NCBI RefSeq assembly: GCF_028657945.1
Contig: NZ_CP059693.1
Coordinates: forward strand, 5,518,001 to 5,582,000
Direction: 5' to 3'
DNA: 64,000 nt
From: Thalassomonas haliotis
Lineage (GTDB): Bacteria > Pseudomonadota > Gammaproteobacteria > Enterobacterales > Alteromonadaceae
Made by a program: the position numbers and the translations under genes. The first letter of the stretch is position 1; every line of letters starts with the position of its first letter. This document shows positions 20,174 to 29,971 of the stretch, piece by piece. The notes below the pieces were generated by a model. The model was not told the DNA's origin, ran no database searches, and saw only the letters and a program-made list of their open reading frames with translations.

Positions 20174-22849
20174 TTACGCGTAAAGCGGGTTAAGTTTATC
20201 GGTATCAATATTGAAACGCTTGATGGCATCGGCTACCACAGAGCGCTCAACTTCACCGCGGTTTGCCAATTCAAACAGTGCAGCTACTACGATGTAATTC
20301 TGGTCTACTTCAAAGTGCTGGCGTAAGTTGGCGCGGCTGTCGCTGCGGCCAAAGCCGTCAGTACCTAATACCCGGTATTCGGTATTGATGTAGGCACGTA
20401 CCTGATCCGAGTAGTTTTTAACATAATCCGTTGCAGCAATGGCCGGGCCTTTATCTGCAGTGATCACGTTAGAAATATAAGCTGTTTTTTGCTCGCTTTG
20501 TGGGTGCAACATGTTCCAGCGGCTAACTTCCTGGCCGTCACGGGCCAATTCGTTAAATGACGTTACCGAGTAAACATCGCTGGAGATATTGAAATCATTT
20601 GCCAGGATCTGCGCAGCTTTACGTACCTGCTGCAAGATAGTACCTGACCCCATCAGCTGAACATTGGCTTTAGCAGCTTTAGCTTCAACGCGCTCTAACG
20701 GGTAAATACCTTTGATGATCTGCTCGGCAACGTCACCGTCTTCCGGCATGGCCGGATGCTGGTAGTTTTCATTCATCAGCGTCAGGTAGAAGAAAATATT
20801 TTCATTTTCTTCATACATGCGGCGTAAACCTTCACGCACAATCACGGCAACTTCATAACCATAAGTTGGATCGTAGGTTACACAGTTAGGGATCAGACCC
20901 GCCTGAACATGTGAATGACCATCCTGATGCTGCAGACCTTCACCGTTTAAGGTTGTACGACCGGCAGTAGCACCTAATAAGAAACCACGTGCCTGGCTGT
21001 CACCGGCGGCCCAGGCTAAATCGCCGACACGCTGGAAGCCAAACATGGAGTAATAAATGTAAAACGGAATAGTAGTCGCATTACAGGTAGAGTATGAGGT
21101 ACCTGAAGCGACCCAAGATGCCATGGCACCAAGCTCGTTAATACCTTCCTGCAATACCTGGCCTTGCTTATCTTCACGATAATAAGCGACCTGATCGGCA
21201 TCTTGCGGCACGTATTTTTGCCCTTCGTTGGCATAAATACCTACCTGGCGGAATAAACCTTCCATACCGAAAGTACGGGCTTCATCCGGGATAATAGGTA
21301 CGATGCGCTTACCGATTTTCTTGTCTTTCAACAGACTGTTTAATACCCGGACAAAGGTCATGGTAGAAGAGACTTCACGCTCGCCCGAACCTTTTAAGAT
21401 GGCATCGAAAGCTTTCAACGCAGGAACTTCCAGGCTTTCTTCTGCCTGTTCGCGGCGAGCCGGCAGGTTACCGCCAAGGGCTTCACGACGCTCTTTCATA
21501 TATTTAAATTCAGCGCTGTCTTCCGGGAAGCGGTAGAACGGCAAATCTTCTATTTGATCGTCAGATACCGGCATATTGAAACGGTCACGGTAGTATTTGA
21601 TCGACTCAACATCCATTTTCTTAACATTATGGGCGATATTCAGACCTTCACCGGCAGAGCCTAAACCAAAACCTTTAACGGTTTTCGCCAGGATCACGGT
21701 AGGACGACCTTTAGTTTCCATTGCTTTTTTATAAGCAGCGTAAACTTTTACCGGATCATGACCGCCACGATTTAAGCGATAGATGTCTTCATCAGACATG
21801 TTCGCTACCATCTCGGCTGTTTCCGGGTACTTGTTGAAGAAGTTTTCGCGGGTATATTTGCCGCCTTTGGCTTTACAGTTCTGGTATTCGCCGTCTACGG
21901 TTTCATTCATTAATTGCAGTAACTTACCTGACGTGTCACGGGCAAGCAATGCATCCCAGTAACTCCCCCAGATAACTTTAACCACTTCCCAGCCTGCGCC
22001 GCGGAAGGTGCCTTCAAGCTCCTGGATGATCTTGCCGTTACCGCGTACAGGGCCGTCAAGACGCTGCAGGTTACAGTTGATCACAAAAGTCAGGTTATCC
22101 AAACCTTCACGGGAAGCCAGGCCGATAGCACCTAAAGATTCAGGCTCATCGGTTTCACCGTCGCCCAGGAAGCAGTATACGCGCTGGCCAGAACAATCTT
22201 TGATACCACGGTCGGTCAGATACTTAAGGAAACGGGCGGTATAAATCGCCTGCAACGGACCTAAGCCCATAGAAACCGTCGGAAATTGCCAGAAGTCCGG
22301 CATTAAGTGCGGATGTGGATAAGAAGATAAACCTTTACCGTCACACTCCTGGCGGAAGTTATCCATTTGCTCTTCAGTCAAACGCCCTTCAAGAAAGGCG
22401 CGGCTATAGATACCCGGGGAAATATGCCCCTGGGAGAAGATAAAATCGCCGCCGTCTTTTTCAGAGGCCGCTTTAAAGAAGTGATTAAAACCGACATCGT
22501 ATAACATGGCAGAAGAAGCAAAACTGCCGATATGACCGCCCAGCTCTAAATTCTTTTTCGATGCTCTTAATACCAGTACCAGGGCATTCCAGCGGATTGC
22601 CGCACGGACACGGGCTTCAATCGTTTGATCACCCGGCATATGAGGTTCTTGTCCGGGAGGTATGGTATTAACATACGCAGTGGTGGCGTCAAAAGGTAAA
22701 TGGGTGCCGCTTCTGCGGGCGCTGTCGATTAACTTTTCTAGTAAATAATGAGCGCGTTCCGGACCTTCATTTTCCAGCACAGACTCCATTGACTCCAACC
22801 ACTCCTGGGTTTCCAACGAATCAATATCAATATTTGGGAGTTCAGACAT
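20174..22849 (-). CDS. aceE: Pyruvate dehydrogenase E1 component, homodimeric
   Basis: Thiamine-diphosphate enzyme that decarboxylates pyruvate and reductively acetylates E2 lipoyl groups. 891 residues (E. coli 887). The thiamine-diphosphate/Mg motif is GDGETDEPES followed by an NCNLQRLDGPVRGN segment; transketolase-like central and C-terminal domains follow. First structural gene after pdhR (125 nt gap) and followed closely by aceF. Regulation is expected from the PdhR operator at 23842-23858. Confidence 0.98.
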   Translation of the reverse strand: MSELPNIDIDSLETQEWLESMESVLENEGPERAHYLLEKLIDSARRSGTHLPFDATTAYVNTIPPGQEPHMPGDQTIEARVRAAIRWNALVLVLRASKKNLELGGHIGSFASSAMLYDVGFNHFFKAASEKDGGDFIFSQGHISPGIYSRAFLEGRLTEEQMDNFRQECDGKGLSSYPHPHLMPDFWQFPTVSMGLGPLQAIYTARFLKYLTDRGIKDCSGQRVYCFLGDGETDEPESLGAIGLASREGLDNLTFVINCNLQRLDGPVRGNGKIIQELEGTFRGAGWEVVKVIWGSYWDALLARDTSGKLLQLMNETVDGEYQNCKAKGGKYTRENFFNKYPETAEMVANMSDEDIYRLNRGGHDPVKVYAAYKKAMETKGRPTVILAKTVKGFGLGSAGEGLNIAHNVKKMDVESIKYYRDRFNMPVSDDQIEDLPFYRFPEDSAEFKYMKERREALGGNLPARREQAEESLEVPALKAFDAILKGSGEREVSSTMTFVRVLNSLLKDKKIGKRIVPIIPDEARTFGMEGLFRQVGIYANEGQKYVPQDADQVAYYREDKQGQVLQEGINELGAMASWVASGTSYSTCNATTIPFYIYYSMFGFQRVGDLAWAAGDSQARGFLLGATAGRTTLNGEGLQHQDGHSHVQAGLIPNCVTYDPTYGYEVAVIVREGLRRMYEENENIFFYLTLMNENYQHPAMPEDGDVAEQIIKGIYPLERVEAKAAKANVQLMGSGTILQQVRKAAQILANDFNISSDVYSVTSFNELARDGQEVSRWNMLHPQSEQKTAYISNVITADKGPAIAATDYVKNYSDQVRAYINTEYRVLGTDGFGRSDSRANLRQHFEVDQNYIVVAALFELANRGEVERSVVADAIKRFNIDTDKLNPLYA

Positions 22850-22974
22850 AGTAATTACTTAGTCTCCGATTGTTATGTTAATAATTAAAATGGTATTGAT
22901 TAAAACGAGTTAACTTTCCTTTTAACTCTAACCAACGAATATTCTTTCTGAATCAAATCTCCGGATAAACGGGA

Positions 22975-23751
22975 CTAAAGTTCAGTTCTTTGCATTCTGC
23001 GCATGGATCTTTCCATGCGGCTGTTTTCCTGTGATAACTTCAATAACACTTCTTCAATAAAAGCCAGGTGGCGGTGACTGGCGCCCCAGGCCCTTTGCGG
23101 CTGACCACTAATAATGGCATCAAGCAAGCGTTTACGGTAATCGGTAATTCTGGCAAATATATCCGGGCGCTTTGCCAGGGTTGTTAAGTTTTGCTCGATA
23201 TTATCGATTAATAACGACGACATACTGCGCGCCAGGTGCAAAATAATCGTATTGTGCGAAGCGGCGCAAATGGCCAGGTAAAACTCAAAAACAGCTTTAG
23301 CCTCCAGATGGTAATCATCTTCTAACTGGGCATTACCTATGTTGTCATGCTTACTTTGAATTTCGGTAAAATCAGCTTCCGTACCGCGCATTGCAGCATA
23401 ATAGGCCGACATACCCTCGATACCATGACGAAACTCCAATAAATCAAACTGGGATTCGCTATTTTTCGACATCAGCTCAAACAAGGGGTCGGATAAACCC
23501 GATAAAATATTATTGCTGACAAAAGTACCACCGCCCTGTTTGCGGACCACTAAATTTTTTGTCTCCAGCTTCTGTATCGCTTCACGCAGCGACGGGCGCG
23601 AAACATCAAACTGTTTTGCCAATTCCCGCTCAGGCGGTAATTTTTCTCCCGGCAGCAAACTGCCTTCTAAAATCATGGTTTCCAGTTGCGACTGGATCAC
23701 ATCCGATAACTTTGCCTGTTTCAGCGGTTGCTTAAGCCTGGTCGTTGTCAT
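22975..23751 (-). CDS. pdhR: Pyruvate-sensing repressor PdhR (GntR/FadR type)
   Basis: 258 residues (E. coli 254). N-terminal winged helix with the GntR signature GEKLPPERELAKQFDVSRPS (about residues 36-55), and a C-terminal all-helical FCD ligand-binding domain. In E. coli PdhR represses its own operon and respiratory genes until pyruvate binds. It is the first gene of the pdhR-aceE-aceF-lpdA unit, and a perfect PdhR consensus lies 91 nt upstream of its start. Confidence 0.95.
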   Translation of the reverse strand: MTTTRLKQPLKQAKLSDVIQSQLETMILEGSLLPGEKLPPERELAKQFDVSRPSLREAIQKLETKNLVVRKQGGGTFVSNNILSGLSDPLFELMSKNSESQFDLLEFRHGIEGMSAYYAAMRGTEADFTEIQSKHDNIGNAQLEDDYHLEAKAVFEFYLAICAASHNTIILHLARSMSSLLIDNIEQNLTTLAKRPDIFARITDYRKRLLDAIISGQPQRAWGASHRHLAFIEEVLLKLSQENSRMERSMRRMQRTEL

Positions 23752-23841
23752 TTAAACTCTTCTCAACAATGTGAAGCATGAATAATTTCCCTTAACGCCA
23801 GCCATTATAGGGCATTTACCAAGGCAACTCAAACAATGGTA

Positions 23842-23858
23842 AATTGGTCTTACCATTT
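23842..23858. promoter_or_regulatory. PdhR operator upstream of pdhR
   Basis: AATTGGTCTTACCATTT matches the E. coli PdhR consensus ANTTGGTNNNACCANNT at every defined position and contains the GGT/ACC inverted repeat. Autoregulation of the operon is the expected outcome. Confidence 0.88.
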
Positions 23859-23979
23859 TAACAAAAGACAAAAAAATAGCGCTATTGCTACAGCGGTAAA
23901 AAAGCGAATTTTAGAAATTTAGACTAAAAAGCTTATTTTGCCAACCATTATATTAGAGCAATAACTTTAAACGAATATT

Positions 23980-24009
23980 AAAAAAGCTGATTGGTCAGAC
24001 CAATCAGCT
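23980..24009 (-). terminator. Terminator of ampDE containing a PdhR-like palindrome
   Basis: 23985-24009 is a perfect 25-nt palindrome (AGCTGATTGGTC, centre base, then its complement); on the minus strand it is followed by six T, making a strong terminator 36 nt after the ampE stop. Its core ATTGGT-CAG-ACCAAT also carries the PdhR half-sites TTGGT and ACCA with correct 3-nt spacing. Confidence 0.85.
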
Positions 24010-24045
24010 AAAAGAAAAATGGAGAGAATGTTGACGGGGTTGCCG

Positions 24046-25077
24046 TTAACTGATCACGCCCGACAAGGTTAATACTGAAATAATAGCCAGTAACAACAGT
24101 AGATTGCGTTTTGCCAGCCTCACCAACAGGCAGGGCTCTGCGGTGCAGTCTTCACTGTCGACCATTAGATCTTCCGATTTTTGGGCAACATCCACCAGGA
24201 TAGCCCCGGGCTGTTTACTAAAATCAAATAAGCTTTCCAGCCACACCGGCAAGGCCTTGGAGAAATGCCCAACCAACATATAACCGAAGGAAGTCAAACG
24301 TACCGGTATCCAGTCCAGCCAGAATAAAAACTGCTGGCAGGGGCCGCTAACATCCTGGATTGGCACTTGCCGGGTCTGAGTCTCAACCTTATCCGTACTG
24401 GCTTGAGCTTCGCTGCTCAGTTCAATTGTATCGTCAGCTCTTTCTTCTGCATCTGCTGCATCTTTTGGTTCGACACTTTGTTCAGCCTTTTCTTCGTCAT
24501 TGCTTTCCTGCTGCACCATGTGCTGCTGCTCACCGTCACTCTCGCCGGACTCAGCTTTGATTTTCTCGTCGCCGGGATTTTCAGCCAGCGTAGCCACTAA
24601 GCGGTAAAACACCACCCCGGGCGCTCCCAGGAAAATGAAAAAAAGCATAATGGCAAGATAATAGCGGTAGTTAAGCCACACCAGGGTCTGGCCAAACCCC
24701 ATTTCGGGTAGATTCTTGTCGCAGCGTAGTTGCTCATGCATTAATTCACAGCTGCTTTGCTCTCCCCGGTACGCCGCCATTAAATACTTTTTATAGCTGC
24801 CCCGGGTTTTGATACAACCAAAGCAGATGATCAAAATAACGGTAGAAAAAATCAGATGCAGCAAACTGTCATCAATCAGCCACAGCAGAGCATATACCGC
24901 AGCAACAGGCAGCAAAATCAGGCTCAAAGTCCCCAGTGCGCTCAGCATACGCGACTCAAGCAAGTGTGTGCGGCGAACAAACTGCATGTAACGCTGATAA
25001 TAAGTATTAAACTGCCAGAATGACGACGATAAATAGCGCTCGGCGGCTAATGCGATTAATAAACTGATTAAACTCAT
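24046..25077 (-). CDS. ampE: AmpE-like inner-membrane protein
   Basis: Polytopic membrane protein of the AmpE/CobD-like family, co-transcribed with ampD; its role in beta-lactamase induction is poorly defined. 343 residues against about 284 in E. coli. Membrane segments are near residues 45-85, 140-162 and at the C-terminus (LLLLLAIISVLTLSG). The extra length is an acidic low-complexity insert (about residues 170-238, rich in Glu/Asp/Gln/Ser) between the third and later segments. It starts 46 nt after ampD and is followed by a terminator. Confidence 0.88.
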   Translation of the reverse strand: MSLISLLIALAAERYLSSSFWQFNTYYQRYMQFVRRTHLLESRMLSALGTLSLILLPVAAVYALLWLIDDSLLHLIFSTVILIICFGCIKTRGSYKKYLMAAYRGEQSSCELMHEQLRCDKNLPEMGFGQTLVWLNYRYYLAIMLFFIFLGAPGVVFYRLVATLAENPGDEKIKAESGESDGEQQHMVQQESNDEEKAEQSVEPKDAADAEERADDTIELSSEAQASTDKVETQTRQVPIQDVSGPCQQFLFWLDWIPVRLTSFGYMLVGHFSKALPVWLESLFDFSKQPGAILVDVAQKSEDLMVDSEDCTAEPCLLVRLAKRNLLLLLAIISVLTLSGVIS

Positions 25078-25123
25078 CTGAATTCCTGTCTGTTATTATT
25101 GTAAAGCTGAGCTAGCCTTTAGT

Positions 25124-25711
25124 TCATTGTGAACTTTCTTTCATTGATTGCAAGCAGTTGCGAAAATATTCCCAGTCAAAAGCTGGACCGGGATCGGTTT
25201 TACGCCCGGGGGCAATATCGCAATGTCCCACCAGGTTATTATGACTAATTAACGGGTAGCTTTCTTGCAGTTTTGCCACTAAGCAGACCAGCTGCTGATA
25301 CTGCTCCCGGGTATAGGGCAAATCATCAGTTCCTTCAAGTTCAATCCCGATGGAGAAATCATTACATTTCTCTCTTTGCTCAAAAGAAGAAACCCCGGCA
25401 TGCCAGGCCTTATCGTCAAAAGAAACATATTGCACAACTGTGCCGTCACGGCGGATCAGACAGTGGGCGGAAACCCTAAGTTGATAGATGTCCTGAAAAT
25501 AAGGATCGGCATCGGCGTCCAGCCGCCCCAGAAATAAATCGGTAATATAAGGGCCGCCAAACTTGCCCGGCGGTAAAGAGATATTATGTACTACCAGCAA
25601 ACTGATATCGGCGACATCTTCTCTCGGGGTAAAATGCGGAGATTTTTGCTGCTCGGCAAAAACCAGCCAGCCATTTTGAATTTCAAATAGGTTATTGGCG
25701 TCAGACGTCAT
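25124..25711 (-). CDS. ampD: 1,6-anhydro-N-acetylmuramyl-L-alanine amidase
   Basis: Cytoplasmic zinc amidase that removes the stem peptide from anhydro-muropeptides during cell-wall recycling; its loss derepresses ampC in species that have AmpR. 195 residues (E. coli 183). Amidase_2 fold with the zinc ligands visible as His in LLVVHNISLPP and in GHCDIAPGRKTDPGPAFDW (His and Asp), plus HAGVSSF in the middle. Divergent from the protease gene at 25750, upstream of ampE. Confidence 0.95.
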   Translation of the reverse strand: MTSDANNLFEIQNGWLVFAEQQKSPHFTPREDVADISLLVVHNISLPPGKFGGPYITDLFLGRLDADADPYFQDIYQLRVSAHCLIRRDGTVVQYVSFDDKAWHAGVSSFEQREKCNDFSIGIELEGTDDLPYTREQYQQLVCLVAKLQESYPLISHNNLVGHCDIAPGRKTDPGPAFDWEYFRNCLQSMKESSQ

Positions 25712-25749
25712 ACAATAACAACAAGTTAGTGAAAAGTGGTAAAGCTATT

Positions 25750-26268
25750 ATGACTGAAGTTGATGCGACAAACAAAATAGGCAAATACTTTGTCTGGCTC
25801 GCCTGGTTATTTGCCCTGGCAATTTTAGTGTTTGTTTTCCAGGATATTATTGACGAGCAGACCAACCCCAACAGCGACCCCGAGTATGCGTTAAGCGCCC
25901 AGGGGAAAGCGGAAGTTTACCTGAAGCAAAACCGTTACGGTCACTACCTGACCCGGGGAGAGATTAACGAGCACCCGGTAACTTTTTTACTCGACACCGG
26001 CGCCACCGAAGTTTCAATCCCGGCATCTGTTGCCGAGCAGTTAAACTTACCAACTTTTGGCAGTTATCCGGTACAAACCGCCAACGGCAGCGTAAAAGTT
26101 TACCAAACCAAGATAGAACTGCTTAGTATCGGCAATATTTTTCTTTATAATGTAAGGGCGCATATCAACCCGGCAATGCAAGGAGATGAAATTCTATTAG
26201 GCATGAGCGCCTTAAAAAAAGTAGAATTCCTGCAAACCGGTAAACAACTAATTTTACGAGAACAATAA
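25750..26268 (+). CDS. Membrane-anchored retropepsin-like aspartic protease
   Basis: 172 residues: an N-terminal membrane helix (about residues 13-30, WLAWLFALAILVFVFQDII) and a single retropepsin-like domain with the catalytic triad motif FLLDTGATEVSIP and a second hydrophobic Gly motif (ILLGMSALKKVEF). It matches clan AA proteases of the TIGR02281 type, which act as dimers; substrates are unknown. A GTG at 25729 would add seven residues, but neither start has a strong ribosome-binding site; I prefer the ATG. It lies 3 nt before nadC, so the two are probably co-transcribed. Confidence 0.85.
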   Translation: MTEVDATNKIGKYFVWLAWLFALAILVFVFQDIIDEQTNPNSDPEYALSAQGKAEVYLKQNRYGHYLTRGEINEHPVTFLLDTGATEVSIPASVAEQLNLPTFGSYPVQTANGSVKVYQTKIELLSIGNIFLYNVRAHINPAMQGDEILLGMSALKKVEFLQTGKQLILREQ

Positions 26269-27162
<894 letters not shown>

Positions 27163-27184
27163 TAATACAGCCATAACAATGAAT

Positions 27185-27228
27185 GGTCACTCCTGCCCTT
27201 CTTTACAATAAAGGCGTGACCGAGCATT
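27185..27228 (+). terminator. Probable terminator after nadC
   Basis: Stem GGTCAC-t-CCT / AGG-c-GTGACC (27185-27194 and 27212-27221) followed by GAGCATTTTT, 22 nt after the nadC stop. The stem has one internal mismatch. The rest of 27229-27596 contains no convincing gene; it is AT-rich and is the pilA upstream region, with a weak sigma-54-like sequence at 27414-27429 (TGGCTTTTCCCTTGTA). Confidence 0.55.
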
Positions 27229-27596
27229 TTTCCTGAATATAACACCTGCTCTTACGCTATAGCCAAAGCGTCACCCTGAATACAAATCCTGCTATCTTTC
27301 TTTACAAGTCAAGCCAGCTCTGCCCCTAAAAAATCTCCGTCTTAAGCAGTTCCTATTCACTTATAGTCAATTAACCTTTCCTCTATATGCCATGAAAAAT
27401 GAAACTATAGTTCTGGCTTTTCCCTTGTAAAAAACATCTCTAAGTTCTTAATAAGCCAATAAAAAAAAGTTAACCCCTAGTTAAATCACTCTTTTTTCTA
27501 GTGATATTAAAAAAAAGCCGCAACATAATTTTACATATTGAAATTTATGACGCAGTATTAAATCAGCCCCCGTAATAAAAATTAGGACTGCCTATT

Positions 27597-28025
27597 ATGA
27601 GAAAAATTATGACTCGGAAGAAATCAAAAGGATTTACCTTAATTGAATTAATGATCGTTGTCGCCATAATCGGCATTCTGGCTGCTGTTGCACTACCGGC
27701 TTATCAAAGCTATACAGAAAAAGCCAGATTCTCAGAAGTGGTGCTAGCGGCATCTTCAGTTAGGAGCGCCATCGACGTCTGTTTCCAGACCCGGGGCAAC
27801 GGCAATTTAGCCAATTGCGATACTTACGCAAAAATTGGCGCAGTAAAGACTGATGCCGAAGCGGGTACTGAAGTTGCCTCTGTGGAAATTACGGCATCAA
27901 CAGCAGTAGTAACCGCCACCGGCTCAGACAGCGGCTCATCAACTTATATCCTGACTCCTACAATCAGCTCCAATTCTCTGACCTGGGCGCAAACGGGAAC
28001 CTGTATTGCCAGCGGTGTCTGTTAA
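27597..28025 (+). CDS. pilA: Type IV pilin (major-pilin-like)
   Basis: Structural pilin secreted and assembled by the type IVa pilus machinery. 142 residues with a positively charged leader ending KSKG, cleavage before Phe ([20 protein letters not shown]), Glu at mature position 5, and a single hydrophobic helix. Mature-domain cysteines ([15 protein letters not shown]-terminal TCIASGVC) could form the usual C-terminal disulfide loop. AGGA lies about 11 nt before the ATG; an in-frame ATG four codons later is possible. PilD (31265-32149) is the expected processing enzyme. The function rests on position and family; major versus minor pilin is not certain. Confidence 0.9.
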   Translation: MRKIMTRKKSKGFTLIELMIVVAIIGILAAVALPAYQSYTEKARFSEVVLAASSVRSAIDVCFQTRGNGNLANCDTYAKIGAVKTDAEAGTEVASVEITASTAVVTATGSDSGSSTYILTPTISSNSLTWAQTGTCIASGVC

Positions 28026-28050
28026 CTAAGTTAGCTGATACTCACTCGAT

Positions 28051-28072
28051 AAAAAGCTCCGCAAGGAGCTTT
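28051..28072 (+). terminator. Terminator after pilA
   Basis: Stem AAAAGCTCC/GGAGCTTTT with a GCAA loop, 25 nt after the pilA stop, followed by TGTTGTTTTTC. It should limit read-through from the pilin gene into pilB, giving high pilin and lower assembly-gene expression. Confidence 0.88.
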
Positions 28073-28201
28073 TGTTGTTTTTCCATCCTGTATTTCAAGC
28101 TGATATTCGAGCTTTAGCATTATTGATTCATTTTTGTTTATTCCAATAAAAATACGTTACACTCAAGTTAAAGAAAATTATTTGAATTGAACCAAAGTTT
28201 T

Positions 28202-29902
28202 ATGAAAGGACACCATCAACAGTCAAGCTTACTCAGCGCCCTGTCCAAGCACAACTTAGTGCCTGAAGAACTGGTTGATGAAATCAGCGCGACTTTTTTA
28301 CAACAAAAAAAGCCGTTTATCCGCTATTTAGTTGAAGACAAAAACTACAATGCCGTCAGCATTGTCAGTATCTTATCCCGCAGCTTTGGCTATCCCCATA
28401 TTGACTTAAAAAACTTTGATACCTCTTTGGTGCCCGAAGGTATCCGCAACGAAAAGCTGATCCACAAGCATAATGCCCTGCCGCTGTTTTTACGCGGAAA
28501 GGTTTTATTTGTCGCCATGTCAGATCCCACTAATCTGGATGCCCTGGAGGAGATACAATTTAATACCGGCTTTGCAACCGAGCTGGTACTGACCGATGAA
28601 AACAGTCTGCAAACCTGTATAGACAAGGTACTGGAAGAAGACAGCGAAGCCCTGGGCATTACCGACATTGATGCGGAAGAACTTTCCGAGATAGATGTCC
28701 AGGAAGAACGCAAAGAAGACGAAACCGGTGAAGACAAAGACGACGCTCCCATTGTCGTTTATATCAATAAAATCTTATTGGACGCCATCAGAAAGGGGGC
28801 ATCCGATTTACATTTCGAACCTTATGAGAAGTCTTACCGCATTCGTTTTCGTATTGACGGCATCTTAAACGAAGTGGCTAAACCCCCGGTAACTCTCGCA
28901 TCCCGTATGGCGGCCCGGTTAAAAGTCATGTCAAAACTCGATATAGCCGAGCGCCGCATCCCCCAGGATGGCCGGATCAAACTCGCCTTATCCAAGAAGA
29001 AATCCATCGACTTTCGTGTCAGTACCCTGCCTACCATGTGGGGTGAAAAAATCGTAATGCGTATCCTCGACTCATCCAGCGCCATGTTGGGCATAGAGAT
29101 GTTGGGATATGAAGCCGCCCAAAAAGAAATCTACCTGGAAGCACTCGCCCGGCCGCAAGGCATGATTCTCGTCACCGGCCCCACCGGCTCAGGCAAAACC
29201 GTTTCTTTATATACCGGGTTAAATATCTTGAATACCCAGGAGCGCAATATCTCCACCGCAGAAGATCCGGTTGAGATCAACCTCGAAGGCATCAACCAGG
29301 TACAAATCAATAATAAAGCCGGCTTAACCTTCCCCAGCGCCCTGCGCTCTTTTTTAAGACAAGATCCCGATATTGTTATGGTCGGTGAGATCCGGGATCT
29401 CGAAACCGCAGAAATCGCCATTAAAGCCGCCCAAACCGGGCACTTAGTGTTATCCACCCTGCATACCAACTCTGCGGCAGAAACCCTCACCCGGCTGCTG
29501 AATATGGGCGTACCTTCTTATAATGTTGCCAGCTCCGTTAGCATCATTATTGCCCAGCGCCTGGCCCGGCGCTTATGCGGCCAATGCAAAACCGAAGAAG
29601 TTATTCCGCAAGAGGCCCTGCTTAAGCAAGGTTTTACCCCGGAACAAGTAAAAGATATCAAATTATACAAGGCTGTCGGCTGCGAGCAATGCACCGGGGG
29701 TTACCGGGGCAGGGTTGGTATTTACGAAGTCATCAGGATCAGCCAGGAAACGGCCAACATCATTATGGCGGGAGGCAACAGCCTGGATATCGCCGCCCAA
29801 TGTCAAACCGAAGGATTTAATAATTTACGCCAGTCAGGCCTGATCAAGGCCGTACAAGGCGTGACCAGTTTAGAAGAAGTTAACCGGGTAACAAGCGCAT
29901 AG
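28202..29902 (+). CDS. pilB: Type IV pilus extension ATPase PilB
   Basis: Hexameric cytoplasmic ATPase powering pilus extension. From ATG 28202 it has 566 residues, the same as P. aeruginosa PilB; a TTG at 28187 would add five. N-terminal MshEN/GspE-N domain (about 20-160), a charged linker (about 150-185), then the core with Walker [13 protein letters not shown], an Asp box, Walker [18 protein letters not shown], a His box ([12 protein letters not shown]), and a zinc-binding tetracysteine (CGQC and CEQC). pilC follows after 69 nt. Confidence 0.96.
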   Translation: MKGHHQQSSLLSALSKHNLVPEELVDEISATFLQQKKPFIRYLVEDKNYNAVSIVSILSRSFGYPHIDLKNFDTSLVPEGIRNEKLIHKHNALPLFLRGKVLFVAMSDPTNLDALEEIQFNTGFATELVLTDENSLQTCIDKVLEEDSEALGITDIDAEELSEIDVQEERKEDETGEDKDDAPIVVYINKILLDAIRKGASDLHFEPYEKSYRIRFRIDGILNEVAKPPVTLASRMAARLKVMSKLDIAERRIPQDGRIKLALSKKKSIDFRVSTLPTMWGEKIVMRILDSSSAMLGIEMLGYEAAQKEIYLEALARPQGMILVTGPTGSGKTVSLYTGLNILNTQERNISTAEDPVEINLEGINQVQINNKAGLTFPSALRSFLRQDPDIVMVGEIRDLETAEIAIKAAQTGHLVLSTLHTNSAAETLTRLLNMGVPSYNVASSVSIIIAQRLARRLCGQCKTEEVIPQEALLKQGFTPEQVKDIKLYKAVGCEQCTGGYRGRVGIYEVIRISQETANIIMAGGNSLDIAAQCQTEGFNNLRQSGLIKAVQGVTSLEEVNRVTSA

Positions 29903-29971
29903 GCAGATAGCTAAAAATCATTTGTTTTACCCGTCTTCATTTAACCAGAAACAGGATATTAAGGTGATCAT

